Positions 43,890-51,461 of a stretch of 64,000 nucleotides of DNA are shown here, piece after piece; the stretch's first letter is position 1; every line of letters begins with the position of its first letter. The DNA comes from Chryseobacterium vaccae (GTDB lineage: Bacteria > Bacteroidota > Bacteroidia > Flavobacteriales > Weeksellaceae). The notes under the pieces were generated by a model, which was not told the DNA's origin, did not search any database, and was given only the letters and a program-made list of their open reading frames with translations. A program made the translations under genes and the position numbers. The stretch is taken from assembly GCF_009602705.1 (NCBI RefSeq), contig NZ_VSWH01000001.1, positions 1,302,001-1,366,000 on the forward strand, written 5' to 3'.

Positions 43890-44714
43890 TTAATGCCCAT
43901 GAGCAGCAATACTCACTTCTCTCCAGTTTTGGATATCATTTAATCTTTTTGTGTAAACCTCGTTGACAACGTGATAAGCAATTTTACCAAACAATAATCT
44001 TTGCGGAGGATTTTGATTATCAATAAGATTCAAAACTGGCTCTACCGTAGCTTCCGGTTTTCCCCAGGTATCAGGATTATCTCCGCTTTCTGCAAACGCA
44101 GCACGCACCGGATTGTAATCTGCAATATCCGAGGAAGTCTGGACTGCTGAAGCTCCTGCCCAATCCGTTGCAAATCCGTTGGGTTCAATTAAAGTAGTTT
44201 TGATTCCTAAATGTGCTGTTTCCGAACCGATAGTTTCAATTAAACCTTCCACAGCGAATTTTGAAGCGTTGTATAATCCTAAAAGCGGTAAAGTTGTTAA
44301 TCCCAAAAAACTGGAAATCTGAATAATATGTCCGTTTTTTTGTTTTCTCATCACGGGTAAAACCGCCTGTACCACCCAAAGTGAACCGAAAAAGTTGGTT
44401 TCCATCTGTTCTCTCGCCTGCTGTTCCGTTGTTTCTTCCGTTGTACCGAATAAACCAAAACCTGCATTATTAATCAAGACATCAATTCTTCCGAAATGTT
44501 TTTCTACTTGTTCTGTTACTTCAAAAACTTCTGAACGGTTGTTAACATCCAATTTCAAAGGAAGAATATTGTCTCCGTATTTATCTTTCAAATCCCGCAG
44601 TGCAGAAATGTTTCTTGCTGTTGCCGCTACTTTGTCTCCTCTTTCCAAAAGTGCTTCTGCCCATAATTTTCCGAATCCTCTTGATGCTCCTGTGATAAAA
44701 ATTGTCTTTCCCAT
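43890..44714 (-). CDS. Short-chain dehydrogenase/reductase
   Basis: A 274-aa classical SDR: cofactor motif TGASRGFGK, NNAG motif VLINNAGFG, catalytic Ser in IISIS-type HIIQISSFLG and YNASK. The basic residue pattern after the second strand (AATARN) favours NADP. It is followed by the hydrolase remnant and is probably monocistronic. The region 44715-45119 has no gene; it holds the promoter of this gene and repeat copy C. Confidence 0.87.
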   Translation of the reverse strand: MGKTIFITGASRGFGKLWAEALLERGDKVAATARNISALRDLKDKYGDNILPLKLDVNNRSEVFEVTEQVEKHFGRIDVLINNAGFGLFGTTEETTEQQAREQMETNFFGSLWVVQAVLPVMRKQKNGHIIQISSFLGLTTLPLLGLYNASKFAVEGLIETIGSETAHLGIKTTLIEPNGFATDWAGASAVQTSSDIADYNPVRAAFAESGDNPDTWGKPEATVEPVLNLIDNQNPPQRLLFGKIAYHVVNEVYTKRLNDIQNWREVSIAAHGH

Positions 44715-45037
44715 TTTTAAAAATTTTAATTGTTTTGTTTTTAATTTTGATAGGACAAAGTTATCTCACATCAGAACCAAACTTGTAGCTCATATCAGCG
44801 GAAGAATAGCACAGAATTACGAAAAACTTTTTTGATTTAAAATTTTAGCCCACAATCCAATCATTTACTAATATCTTATTCTTCATTGATTAAAATCTTC
44901 ATTCAACAGTTAAAGACAGTTAAAGCCAACTATGATCTAATTATATCTATTTTGCTTGTTACATGAATAAAAATTATATTGTAAAAAGCTTTGCAACTCC
45001 AGAAAACTTAATGCTAGATTTGGGATAGCCAGTTCTT

Positions 45038-45120
45038 GTTTAATTTGGCTCAAACGAATTAAATATTCTACAAAAGAGTTTGTATAGAGGTGGAAGACGT
45101 CACCAACATTCAAACAGCGT
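45038..45120. repeat. Dispersed 3'-element copy C
   Basis: The segment gtttaatttggctcaaacg ... aaaagagtttgtatagagg ... gtcaccaac...cagcgttactt matches the element at 46771-46884 over most of its length but stops before the right arm of the hairpin. Its last bases merge with the stop codon of the HxlR gene. As with the other copies, it is at the 3' end of a gene. Confidence 0.5.
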
Positions 45121-45467
45121 TACTTCAAGATTACCCTTCTCAGCCTATCTTCATTCTCATCACCCCAGTACCCTAATGCAGAAATTATCGGAATTAAGGT
45201 CTTCCCAAAATCTGTGAGGGAATATTCAACTTTTGGCGGAACAACCGGGTAAATTTTCTTAGTCACGAGCTCGTGCTCTTCAAGCTCTTTCAATTGGATA
45301 TTTAAAACCCGTCTTGAAGCATCCGGAATTTTACGCTGCAATTCACTGGGACGCAGATGTCCTTCATTGATAAACCATAGCAGACGGATCTTCCATTTTC
45401 CGTAAAGGACTTCCCCAATAAGGTCGAGACCGCAGTTTAAATTCAAAGGTATTTTTCTCTCACGCAT
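45120..45467 (-). CDS. HxlR-family transcriptional regulator
   Basis: A winged-helix regulator of 115 aa: GEVLYGKWKIRLLWFINEGH, then RPSELQRKIPDASRRVLNIQ and the wing VVPPKVEYSLTDFGKTL. HxlR proteins respond to aldehydes, quinones or redox stress. I chose the ATG at 45467; an upstream TTG would add two residues. It is divergent from the SDR at 45591, with two palindromes in between, the usual arrangement for an HxlR regulator and its target. Confidence 0.9.
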   Translation of the reverse strand: MRERKIPLNLNCGLDLIGEVLYGKWKIRLLWFINEGHLRPSELQRKIPDASRRVLNIQLKELEEHELVTKKIYPVVPPKVEYSLTDFGKTLIPIISALGYWGDENEDRLRRVILK

Positions 45468-45484
45468 AAACAAATTTAGCCCAA

Positions 45485-45522
45485 TGTACCCAATTGTACA
45501 ATAGGGGAAAAAATTATCCCTA
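45485..45522. promoter_or_regulatory. Palindromes between hxlR and SDR genes (operators)
   Basis: TGTACCCAATTGTACA at 45485-45500 and TAGGG-N11-CCCTA at 45502-45522 lie side by side in the divergent promoter region. Their position fits binding sites for the HxlR protein acting on both its own gene and the SDR-SnoaL operon. A -7-like GAAATTTG follows near 45566. Confidence 0.5.
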
Positions 45523-45590
45523 TGCGATTAGGTTTTCCGTTATTGCCTGAAAGAGTGATAGTTCAGAAATTTGTATCAAAGAATCAGACA

Positions 45591-46385
45591 ATGCAAAATC
45601 AATTTAATTACAACAATGAACTTCAAGGTAAAATTGCCCTGGTAACCGGAGGTACGAAAGGAACCGGAAAAGCAATTGCAGAAAGGCTGTTAGAAGCTGG
45701 CGCAACGGTTATTATCACCGCAAGAAACGCACCTGAAGAAGAAAAAAGCCACCTTCATTTTATTTCAGCTGATTTAAGTGAGGCAGAAGGAGCTCAAAAA
45801 GTAATCAGCGAAGTGCTGTCTCATTACGGCAGGCTGGACATTCTTATCAACAATCTTGGCTCTTCATCAACACCCGCAGGCGGCTTTACCGTGTTATCTG
45901 ATGAAGACTGGGAGTCAACCCTACGGGCTAATCTGCTTGCTCCTGTTCGACTGGACAGAGGTTTTTTACCCCAAATGATAGAGCGAAAAACAGGGGTTAT
46001 TATTCACATCGCTTCAATTCAGGGCAAATTGCCTTTGTACGACTCTACTTTGCCGTATGCAGCGGCAAAAGCAGGATTAATCAATTACAGCAAAAGTTTA
46101 TCTAATGAAGTTACACCCAAAGGTGTTCGTATGCTGACTGTTTCGCCGGGATGGATAAAAACAACGGCAACAGATGCATTTTTGGAAAGGATCGCCAAAG
46201 ATTCAAATACTTCTGTTGAGGAGGCTCAAAAAAGTGTTATGGATGCGCTTGGCGGAATACCTTATGGCAGACCTGCCGAACCGCAGGAAGTCGCTGAATT
46301 AGTAGGTTTTCTTGTTTCACCAAGAGCTAATTATTTAACCGGAACTGAATTTGTCATCGATGGAGGCACTGTGCCAACCATTTAA
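45591..46385 (+). CDS. Short-chain dehydrogenase/reductase
   Basis: An SDR of about 264 aa: cofactor motif VTGGTKGTGKAIAERLL, NNLG motif (LINNLGSS), catalytic Ser in IHIASIQG, YAAAK, and the FabG-like end NYLTGTEFVIDGG. I chose the ATG at 45591 (MQNQFNY) since the longer frame begins upstream of the promoter-like sequence. It is divergent from hxlR and followed 20 bases later by a SnoaL-like gene. It is probably an aldehyde or quinone detoxification reductase, inferred from the HxlR context. Confidence 0.87.
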   Translation: MQNQFNYNNELQGKIALVTGGTKGTGKAIAERLLEAGATVIITARNAPEEEKSHLHFISADLSEAEGAQKVISEVLSHYGRLDILINNLGSSSTPAGGFTVLSDEDWESTLRANLLAPVRLDRGFLPQMIERKTGVIIHIASIQGKLPLYDSTLPYAAAKAGLINYSKSLSNEVTPKGVRMLTVSPGWIKTTATDAFLERIAKDSNTSVEEAQKSVMDALGGIPYGRPAEPQEVAELVGFLVSPRANYLTGTEFVIDGGTVPTI

Positions 46386-46405
46386 TAATCTTAAAATACA
46401 ATACA

Positions 46406-46723
46406 ATGAATTTACCAGACATTATCTCAGAATTAGTAAAAGCGCAAAATGAATTTAACAGTTCAGCGTATGCAAATTGTTTTACCGAAAATGCAGAGGT
46501 ATATGATGAAGGCCAAACCCATAACGGAAAAACTGAAATTGAAAACTGGATTGACAAAGCCAACAAAGAATACCAGGCCACTATGAAACCATTACACTAT
46601 AATGAAAATGAAAACATCTTATCTGCAGAAGCTTCAGGAAATTTTCCAGGCAGTCCTGTTGTTTTGAAATATCATTTTCAATTATCTGACGGATATATTC
46701 AATCATTGAAAATAACAGTTTAA
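46406..46723 (+). CDS. SnoaL/NTF2-like small protein
   Basis: A 105-aa cytoplasmic protein with the NTF2-like cone fold: helices SELVKAQNEFNSSAYANCFT followed by ENAEVYDEGQTHNGKTEIEN and beta strands VVLKYHFQLSDGYIQSLKI. The Asp/His-containing pocket resembles SnoaL-like isomerases, but the function is unknown. It is co-transcribed with the SDR, which suggests a role on the same substrate. Confidence 0.82.
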   Translation: MNLPDIISELVKAQNEFNSSAYANCFTENAEVYDEGQTHNGKTEIENWIDKANKEYQATMKPLHYNENENILSAEASGNFPGSPVVLKYHFQLSDGYIQSLKITV

Positions 46724-46770
46724 TATTTTAGCTGACAAAATTAATCAGAGCTGAGGCTTCCGTAGCCGCA

Positions 46771-46884
46771 GTTTAATTGGGCTCAATAGAACCAAAATCA
46801 TCTATAAAAGTGTTTGAAAATAGTCCTGTCTTGGTCACCAACAGCCCAATGGCGTCACTTTAATACAGGTGGCGTCTTTTTTTT
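46771..46884 (+). terminator. Dispersed 3'-element copy D with intrinsic terminator
   Basis: The most complete copy of the repeat family. GGCGTCACTT (46851-46860) and AGGTGGCGTC (46867-46876) form a ten-pair RNA stem with three G-U pairs on the plus strand, followed by eight Ts. It lies 50 to 160 bases after the SnoaL-like gene and would end the SDR-SnoaL transcript. The equivalent hairpin in copy A has Watson-Crick pairs at the G-U positions, which shows that the structure is kept. Confidence 0.75.
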
Positions 46885-47050
46885 AATTCACCGGAACTGT
46901 TTTCTACATTAAATTTCTTATACAAATTAATAAATCATTTCAGTTGAACTCATTCTCAATCCCTTAAAAAGTTATCAGCATTCATAAAAATTCGTTATTA
47001 TCAATTCGCAGCAAAGAACTATATTTAAAAACAAATTTTATATTAAAAAA

Positions 47051-48205
47051 TTGATTTATACAACACTTTTAAATATTGCTGTTTTTCAGGGAATAGTCTT
47101 AGGCGTAGTCATTTTAAAATCTTCTCTGTTCAATAGTAATTCAAATAAGTATTTAGCTTACTTACTATTTGCACTTTCCATGGTTTTGCTGAATTATGTT
47201 TTTGAAATTGAAGGTGCATTCAGGTCCTATCCTTTGCTACGTTTTCTGGACTATATTGAATGGATATTTTTACCTCCCGTCTTCATTTTCCTTTTTATAA
47301 TCAACCGGATTGATGATACCATAAAGAACAGACAAAGAACTTATTTGTATTACATTCCGTTTGTTTATTCCTCTACTTTTACTATTATATATCATCTTAA
47401 TGATATTTTAGGAATTTATAAAATCGAAGATTCCGGCATTTTCATAATCAATATACTTAGACTAATTCAGCTTTTATTTGCCTTTATCATCATCCTGTTT
47501 CCACCTTTTTACTCTTATTTTATGATAAAGTACTTAAAAGATCCACAAGAGAAAAAATGGGTAATTGTTTTATTAACTTCTCTCTATTTATTGTTATCTA
47601 CCTGGCTCATCACGTATATGACCGGCTTCTTTTTTGGAATAGACATTTCCTCTACTATGAGCGGGCTGGCTTTATCGGCAACATTTATCATGCACTGGAC
47701 AGCTTATATAGGCATTTACAAATACAAACTTGCCAAAAACAAAGATGCCATCTACAATTTTCTAAACAACGATTTGGTTATTATACATCCCAATCTGCAA
47801 ATTGCAGAAAACAGTATACCGCAAGAAAATAGCCCTGCAGAAGAATCCAGAGAATCTATAACGGCTGACAATCTTTATTTTCAAAAACTTGAACTGCTTT
47901 GCAAAGAGCAGCACATGTATACCGACAGTACATTAAACAGAGAAAAAGTAGCTGAAAAACTAGGGATAAGCGCCGGATATGTTTCACAAATTGTAAACAC
48001 AATAACAGGAGACAACTTTGCCCATTATATCAATCAATACCGGGTGGAAGCCGTGAAGGAAATGATATCAGATCCGGAATATGAAAACTATAATCTGCTG
48101 ACAATGGGATTGGAAGCCGGCTTTACTTCAAAAACAACTTTTTTTAAAGCCTTTAAAAAAGTTACCGGTCAGACACCCAATGAATATAAAAACACAAGCA
48201 AATAA
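47051..48205 (+). CDS. AraC-type regulator with N-terminal membrane domain
   Basis: A 384-aa protein: seven or so hydrophobic segments in the first 220 residues, then a linker and a C-terminal AraC HTH (REKVAEKLGISAGYVSQIVN, then LTMGLEAGFTSKTTFFKAFK). This 7TM-AraC build is common in Flavobacteriia and resembles the partial gene at the end of the window. The start appears to be TTG (47051); no ATG occurs in frame until residue 44. It is followed by an outer-membrane protein gene, a possible target. Confidence 0.85.
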   Translation: MIYTTLLNIAVFQGIVLGVVILKSSLFNSNSNKYLAYLLFALSMVLLNYVFEIEGAFRSYPLLRFLDYIEWIFLPPVFIFLFIINRIDDTIKNRQRTYLYYIPFVYSSTFTIIYHLNDILGIYKIEDSGIFIINILRLIQLLFAFIIILFPPFYSYFMIKYLKDPQEKKWVIVLLTSLYLLLSTWLITYMTGFFFGIDISSTMSGLALSATFIMHWTAYIGIYKYKLAKNKDAIYNFLNNDLVIIHPNLQIAENSIPQENSPAEESRESITADNLYFQKLELLCKEQHMYTDSTLNREKVAEKLGISAGYVSQIVNTITGDNFAHYINQYRVEAVKEMISDPEYENYNLLTMGLEAGFTSKTTFFKAFKKVTGQTPNEYKNTSK

Positions 48206-48294
48206 GTACCATTTTGTACATTTTTAAGCTTTTGAAACCCGTTCTAATTTTTATTATTTGAGTTTTGCAGCAAAATAATTCAAATAACTTTTTT

Positions 48295-48834
48295 ATGAAA
48301 AAAAAACTTTTACAGCTCATTGTTTTGCTTGCTTTTTATTCTGTCAATGCTCAAAGCGAAACTGATACAAATCCATATCAGAAAAACAATGAAATTAAAT
48401 TAAATTTACTTTCGCCTTTATCCGGTGCTGTGGAAGTAGGTTATGAACGGTTTCTCAACAAAAATTCATCATTAGGGATTTCTGCATTCAAGGTATATGA
48501 GCATTCAACAAATGACGATATGAATTACTATATCTCTCCCTACTACAGGTATTATTTTGGAAAAAAATATGCTTCCGGTTTTTTTGTCGAAGGATTTGGA
48601 ATGCTTACTTCAATTGATGGAAAAAAAATGTATGCAGCAGACAACGTAACATTCACCGAAGGTAAAGATGTTTATGATCTTGCATTAGGTGCTGGTTTTG
48701 GATGGAAACTAGTTACAAAGAAAGGATTTGTTTTTGAAGCCAATACAGCCTACGGAAGACTTGTTTTCAATGCAAATAAAACGGATCACGATCAGGTTCT
48801 AAAACTTGGAGTAAGTGTTGGCTACCGATTTTAA
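48295..48834 (+). CDS. Small outer-membrane barrel protein (DUF3575-like)
   Basis: A 179-aa protein with a signal peptide (LLQLIVLLAFYSVNAQ) and a typical eight-strand barrel pattern: IKLNLLSPLSGAVEVGYERF, YYISPYYRYYFGKK, LALGAGFGWKL and the terminal LKLGVSVGYRF ending in Phe. I chose the ATG at 48295, before the signal peptide, rather than one ten codons earlier. It lies 90 bases after the 7TM-AraC gene on the same strand with no clear terminator between. Confidence 0.8.
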   Translation: MKKKLLQLIVLLAFYSVNAQSETDTNPYQKNNEIKLNLLSPLSGAVEVGYERFLNKNSSLGISAFKVYEHSTNDDMNYYISPYYRYYFGKKYASGFFVEGFGMLTSIDGKKMYAADNVTFTEGKDVYDLALGAGFGWKLVTKKGFVFEANTAYGRLVFNANKTDHDQVLKLGVSVGYRF

Positions 48835-49075
48835 AATCAAATACGCCTAAGCAAAACAAGACTTTTGTTTTCCACAAAGATCCTATTACCTTAATACAAA
48901 TTAAATCATATTATCCGTAAAATATTTGTGCGAGGGTACAATACAATCGAAGTAAACTAAAGTCAAATATTTAATATTAATTAACCTGAATTCGGGTTAA
49001 GGAGTTTAAATATAAAAGATTGGAAGATGGAAGAAGGAGGCTGGAATTTACAATGTAATCTTTAATACAGTAAAA

Positions 49076-49099
49076 AAAATCCCGTTAATACGGGATTTT
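49076..49099. terminator. Intrinsic terminator, AAAATCCCG/CGGGATTTT
   Basis: Nine-base arms around a six-base loop, flanked by an A-run and a T-run, so it can work on both strands. It ends the operon whose last gene is the DUF2911 protein at 49118. The interval 48835-49075 holds no gene. Confidence 0.8.
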
Positions 49100-49117
49100 A
49101 GTTTCTTCTATTTAAAC

Positions 49118-49636
49118 TTATTTGATCTCTACAGGAACTGAGATTTTATCCCAATCCATGGTGAATCCATTACTGTTTACTTTATAAACTAAAGTTTCCT
49201 GTGTTGTTGGTAAAGCTTTTGTTTTTACATCAACACGTAAAGCATCTTTAGCTTGTTCGTATTTATAAGCTCCCCATTGTTTAGGTTCTTTGTTAAAAAT
49301 TGCTGTCCAGGTTCCGCTTTGTTTAGGAATTAAGAAAAAGCTGTATTTACCTGCAGGTAGTTTTTTACCCTGAACGGTAATATCTTTATCCGTTTCGAAA
49401 GTAGTTGCTTCATTGGCACCCGCACGCCAGACTTTATCATAAGCTTCCAAACCACCCCAGATGGTACGCCCTTTAACAGAAGGACTGCTATAGGCAATGG
49501 TAATGGTTGCCTCTTTAATTTTTCCCGTTGCAGTAGCCGGCGGGCTGGCAGGTTTTTTAGTGTCCTGTGCAAAGGCATTCATGGAGATTGTCATTGTCGC
49601 AACAAGTACGGCAGCTGATTTAATGATGGATTTCAT
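49118..49636 (-). CDS. DUF2911-domain exported protein
   Basis: A 172-aa protein with a signal peptide ending ...MNAFAQ and the DUF2911 domain: [59 protein letters not shown] and [13 protein letters not shown]. The family is common in Bacteroidota and has no known activity; a carbohydrate or asparagine-like binding role has been suggested by fold only. It lies 32 bases after the symporter gene and is the last gene of the PIG-L operon. Confidence 0.88.
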   Translation of the reverse strand: MKSIIKSAAVLVATMTISMNAFAQDTKKPASPPATATGKIKEATITIAYSSPSVKGRTIWGGLEAYDKVWRAGANEATTFETDKDITVQGKKLPAGKYSFFLIPKQSGTWTAIFNKEPKQWGAYKYEQAKDALRVDVKTKALPTTQETLVYKVNSNGFTMDWDKISVPVEIK

Positions 49637-49668
49637 AATATTTTTGTTTGTATGTTTACTTTGTTCGT

Positions 49669-51360
49669 TTACGAATTTACTGCTTTCGGCTTATAAAACA
49701 ATAAACCAATTGCAGAAAATATAATTACCGCCGCTGCCCCAATTACATTAAGCCAAAGGAAAGAAACGATATCAAACTTATAAACGGCAATAACCGCAAT
49801 TTCTGATAATATTGCAGCAATAAATACATTTGAGCCGGTGATTTTTTTATAGTAAAATGCCACCAGAAAAATCCCCAATATCGGACCGTAGAAAAGAGAG
49901 CCTAATACATTCACCGCTTCAATAAGGGAGCCCATTTGAGTAGCAAACATGGCTACGCCGATTGAGAAAATCCCCCAGGCTAAAGTATGCAGGCGGCTAT
50001 ACCTCAATTCGGTGGCATCATCAGGAATTTCTTTTTTAAATATCAAATGAACATCTTTTAATGAGCAGGCGGCCAGGGAATTGAGTGCTGCAGAAATGGA
50101 ACCCCAACTGGCCAGAAAAATGACGGCAAACAGTAAACCGATCATTCCTACAGGTAAGGTATTTTTTACGAAATACAGGAAAATGTAATTGGTATCTGTT
50201 TTCTCGGCATTATAGTTTGATTTATTGATCGCTTCCTCTACCCTGCCGTGAAGTGCTTTTACCTCGGTTTGTGTATTTTTAAAATCCTGAATTGTTTTTT
50301 TGAGTTGAGGAGAATTTTCTTCTTTCAGCTTTAGAATTTCTTTGGATTCTGCATTAAATTTTATCTGTAAATCCTGATGCTCTTTTTCAAAAACCGCAGC
50401 CTGTTCAGGTTTTGTTTCCTTTAAATATTGATAAGAGCGTTCGTTAAAATAAATCGGAGCCGGTTTCAGAGAAAAGAATGCGAAAAGCAAGGCACCGATC
50501 AGGAGAATAGCAAACTGCATCGGAATTTTAACCAATCCATTCAACAGCAAGCCCATTTTTGCATTGGTATTGTCTTTCGCAGTAATGTATCTCCCAACCT
50601 GACTCTGATCCGTCCCAAAGTAAGAAAGTGCCAGAAAAAAACCGCCGATCAGCCCGCTCCAGATATTGTATTTGTCTTTCCAGTCGAATTCTGTGGTGAT
50701 GACATTGAGCTTTCCGGACTTCCCCGCCAGATACAGCGCATCATTAAAACCAATTCCATTCGGCATATTCTGAATAAGCAGATACCCTGCAAAAGCCATG
50801 GTTCCCAGAATAATCAGAAACTGTAATTTTTGGGTGTGGGCGATCGCTTTTGCACCGCCAACATAGGTATAAATCAACAGAATACCACCTGTTAAAACAT
50901 TGGTTAAATAAATATTCCAGTTTAAAACGCTTGATAAGATGATACTCGGAGCATAAATGCTGATTCCCGTTGATAAGCCTCTGGAAAAAAGAAAAAGCAG
51001 TGAAGTGAGCACCCTTGTTTTTTTATCAAAACGGTTTTCTAAATATTCATAAGCAGTATAAACGTTTAAGCGCTGAAAAATCGGGATGAAAGTAATGCAG
51101 ATCACAATCATCGCCAGAGGCAGACCAAAGTAATACTGCACGAAACGCATCCCGTCTGTATACGCCTGGCCCGGTGCTGAAAGAAATGTAATGGCACTGG
51201 CCTGCGTGGCCATAATACCAATAAGTACAATGTACCAGGGCATTTTATTATCCGCTTTCAGGTAGGATTCGTTGCTTTTTTGGCCACGACCGATGAATAC
51301 GCCGTAAACCACCACTGCAACCAATGTAAAAATGAGAACTGTCCAATCTATATTACTCAT
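49669..51360 (-). CDS. Sodium:solute symporter (SSS family)
   Basis: A 563-aa transporter with about 13 membrane segments: an SSS core with [40 protein letters not shown] and [20 protein letters not shown]. It imports a solute with Na+. An unusual charged, coiled-coil-like insertion (about residues 315-370, with [19 protein letters not shown]) interrupts the membrane part. Its start overlaps a 34-residue peptide gene, which overlaps the PIG-L gene. By analogy with sialic-acid-type SSS carriers, it may import the product of the PIG-L deacetylase. Confidence 0.87.
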   Translation of the reverse strand: MSNIDWTVLIFTLVAVVVYGVFIGRGQKSNESYLKADNKMPWYIVLIGIMATQASAITFLSAPGQAYTDGMRFVQYYFGLPLAMIVICITFIPIFQRLNVYTAYEYLENRFDKKTRVLTSLLFLFSRGLSTGISIYAPSIILSSVLNWNIYLTNVLTGGILLIYTYVGGAKAIAHTQKLQFLIILGTMAFAGYLLIQNMPNGIGFNDALYLAGKSGKLNVITTEFDWKDKYNIWSGLIGGFFLALSYFGTDQSQVGRYITAKDNTNAKMGLLLNGLVKIPMQFAILLIGALLFAFFSLKPAPIYFNERSYQYLKETKPEQAAVFEKEHQDLQIKFNAESKEILKLKEENSPQLKKTIQDFKNTQTEVKALHGRVEEAINKSNYNAEKTDTNYIFLYFVKNTLPVGMIGLLFAVIFLASWGSISAALNSLAACSLKDVHLIFKKEIPDDATELRYSRLHTLAWGIFSIGVAMFATQMGSLIEAVNVLGSLFYGPILGIFLVAFYYKKITGSNVFIAAILSEIAVIAVYKFDIVSFLWLNVIGAAAVIIFSAIGLLFYKPKAVNS

Positions 51361-51461
51361 GCCCAGAATTTAGTAAACCAATAATAAAATACGATCTGCA
51401 ATACTAATGCAACGGCTAATAGTACGTACCAGATATTCCAATTTTTAAGTTGCTTGTTCAT
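51357..51461 (-). CDS. 34-aa single-span membrane peptide between PIG-L and symporter
   Basis: A frame of 35 codons with ATG at 51461 and TGA at 51357. The translation starts MNKQLKNWNIWYVLLAVALV and continues into aromatic residues ([10 protein letters not shown]), giving one membrane helix with a positive N-terminus. It overlaps the PIG-L stop codon and the symporter start codon by four bases each (ATGA-type), so translation is coupled on both sides. It resembles the small accessory peptides known beside some SSS and panthothenate-type carriers. Confidence 0.75.
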   Translation of the reverse strand: MNKQLKNWNIWYVLLAVALVLQIVFYYWFTKFWA

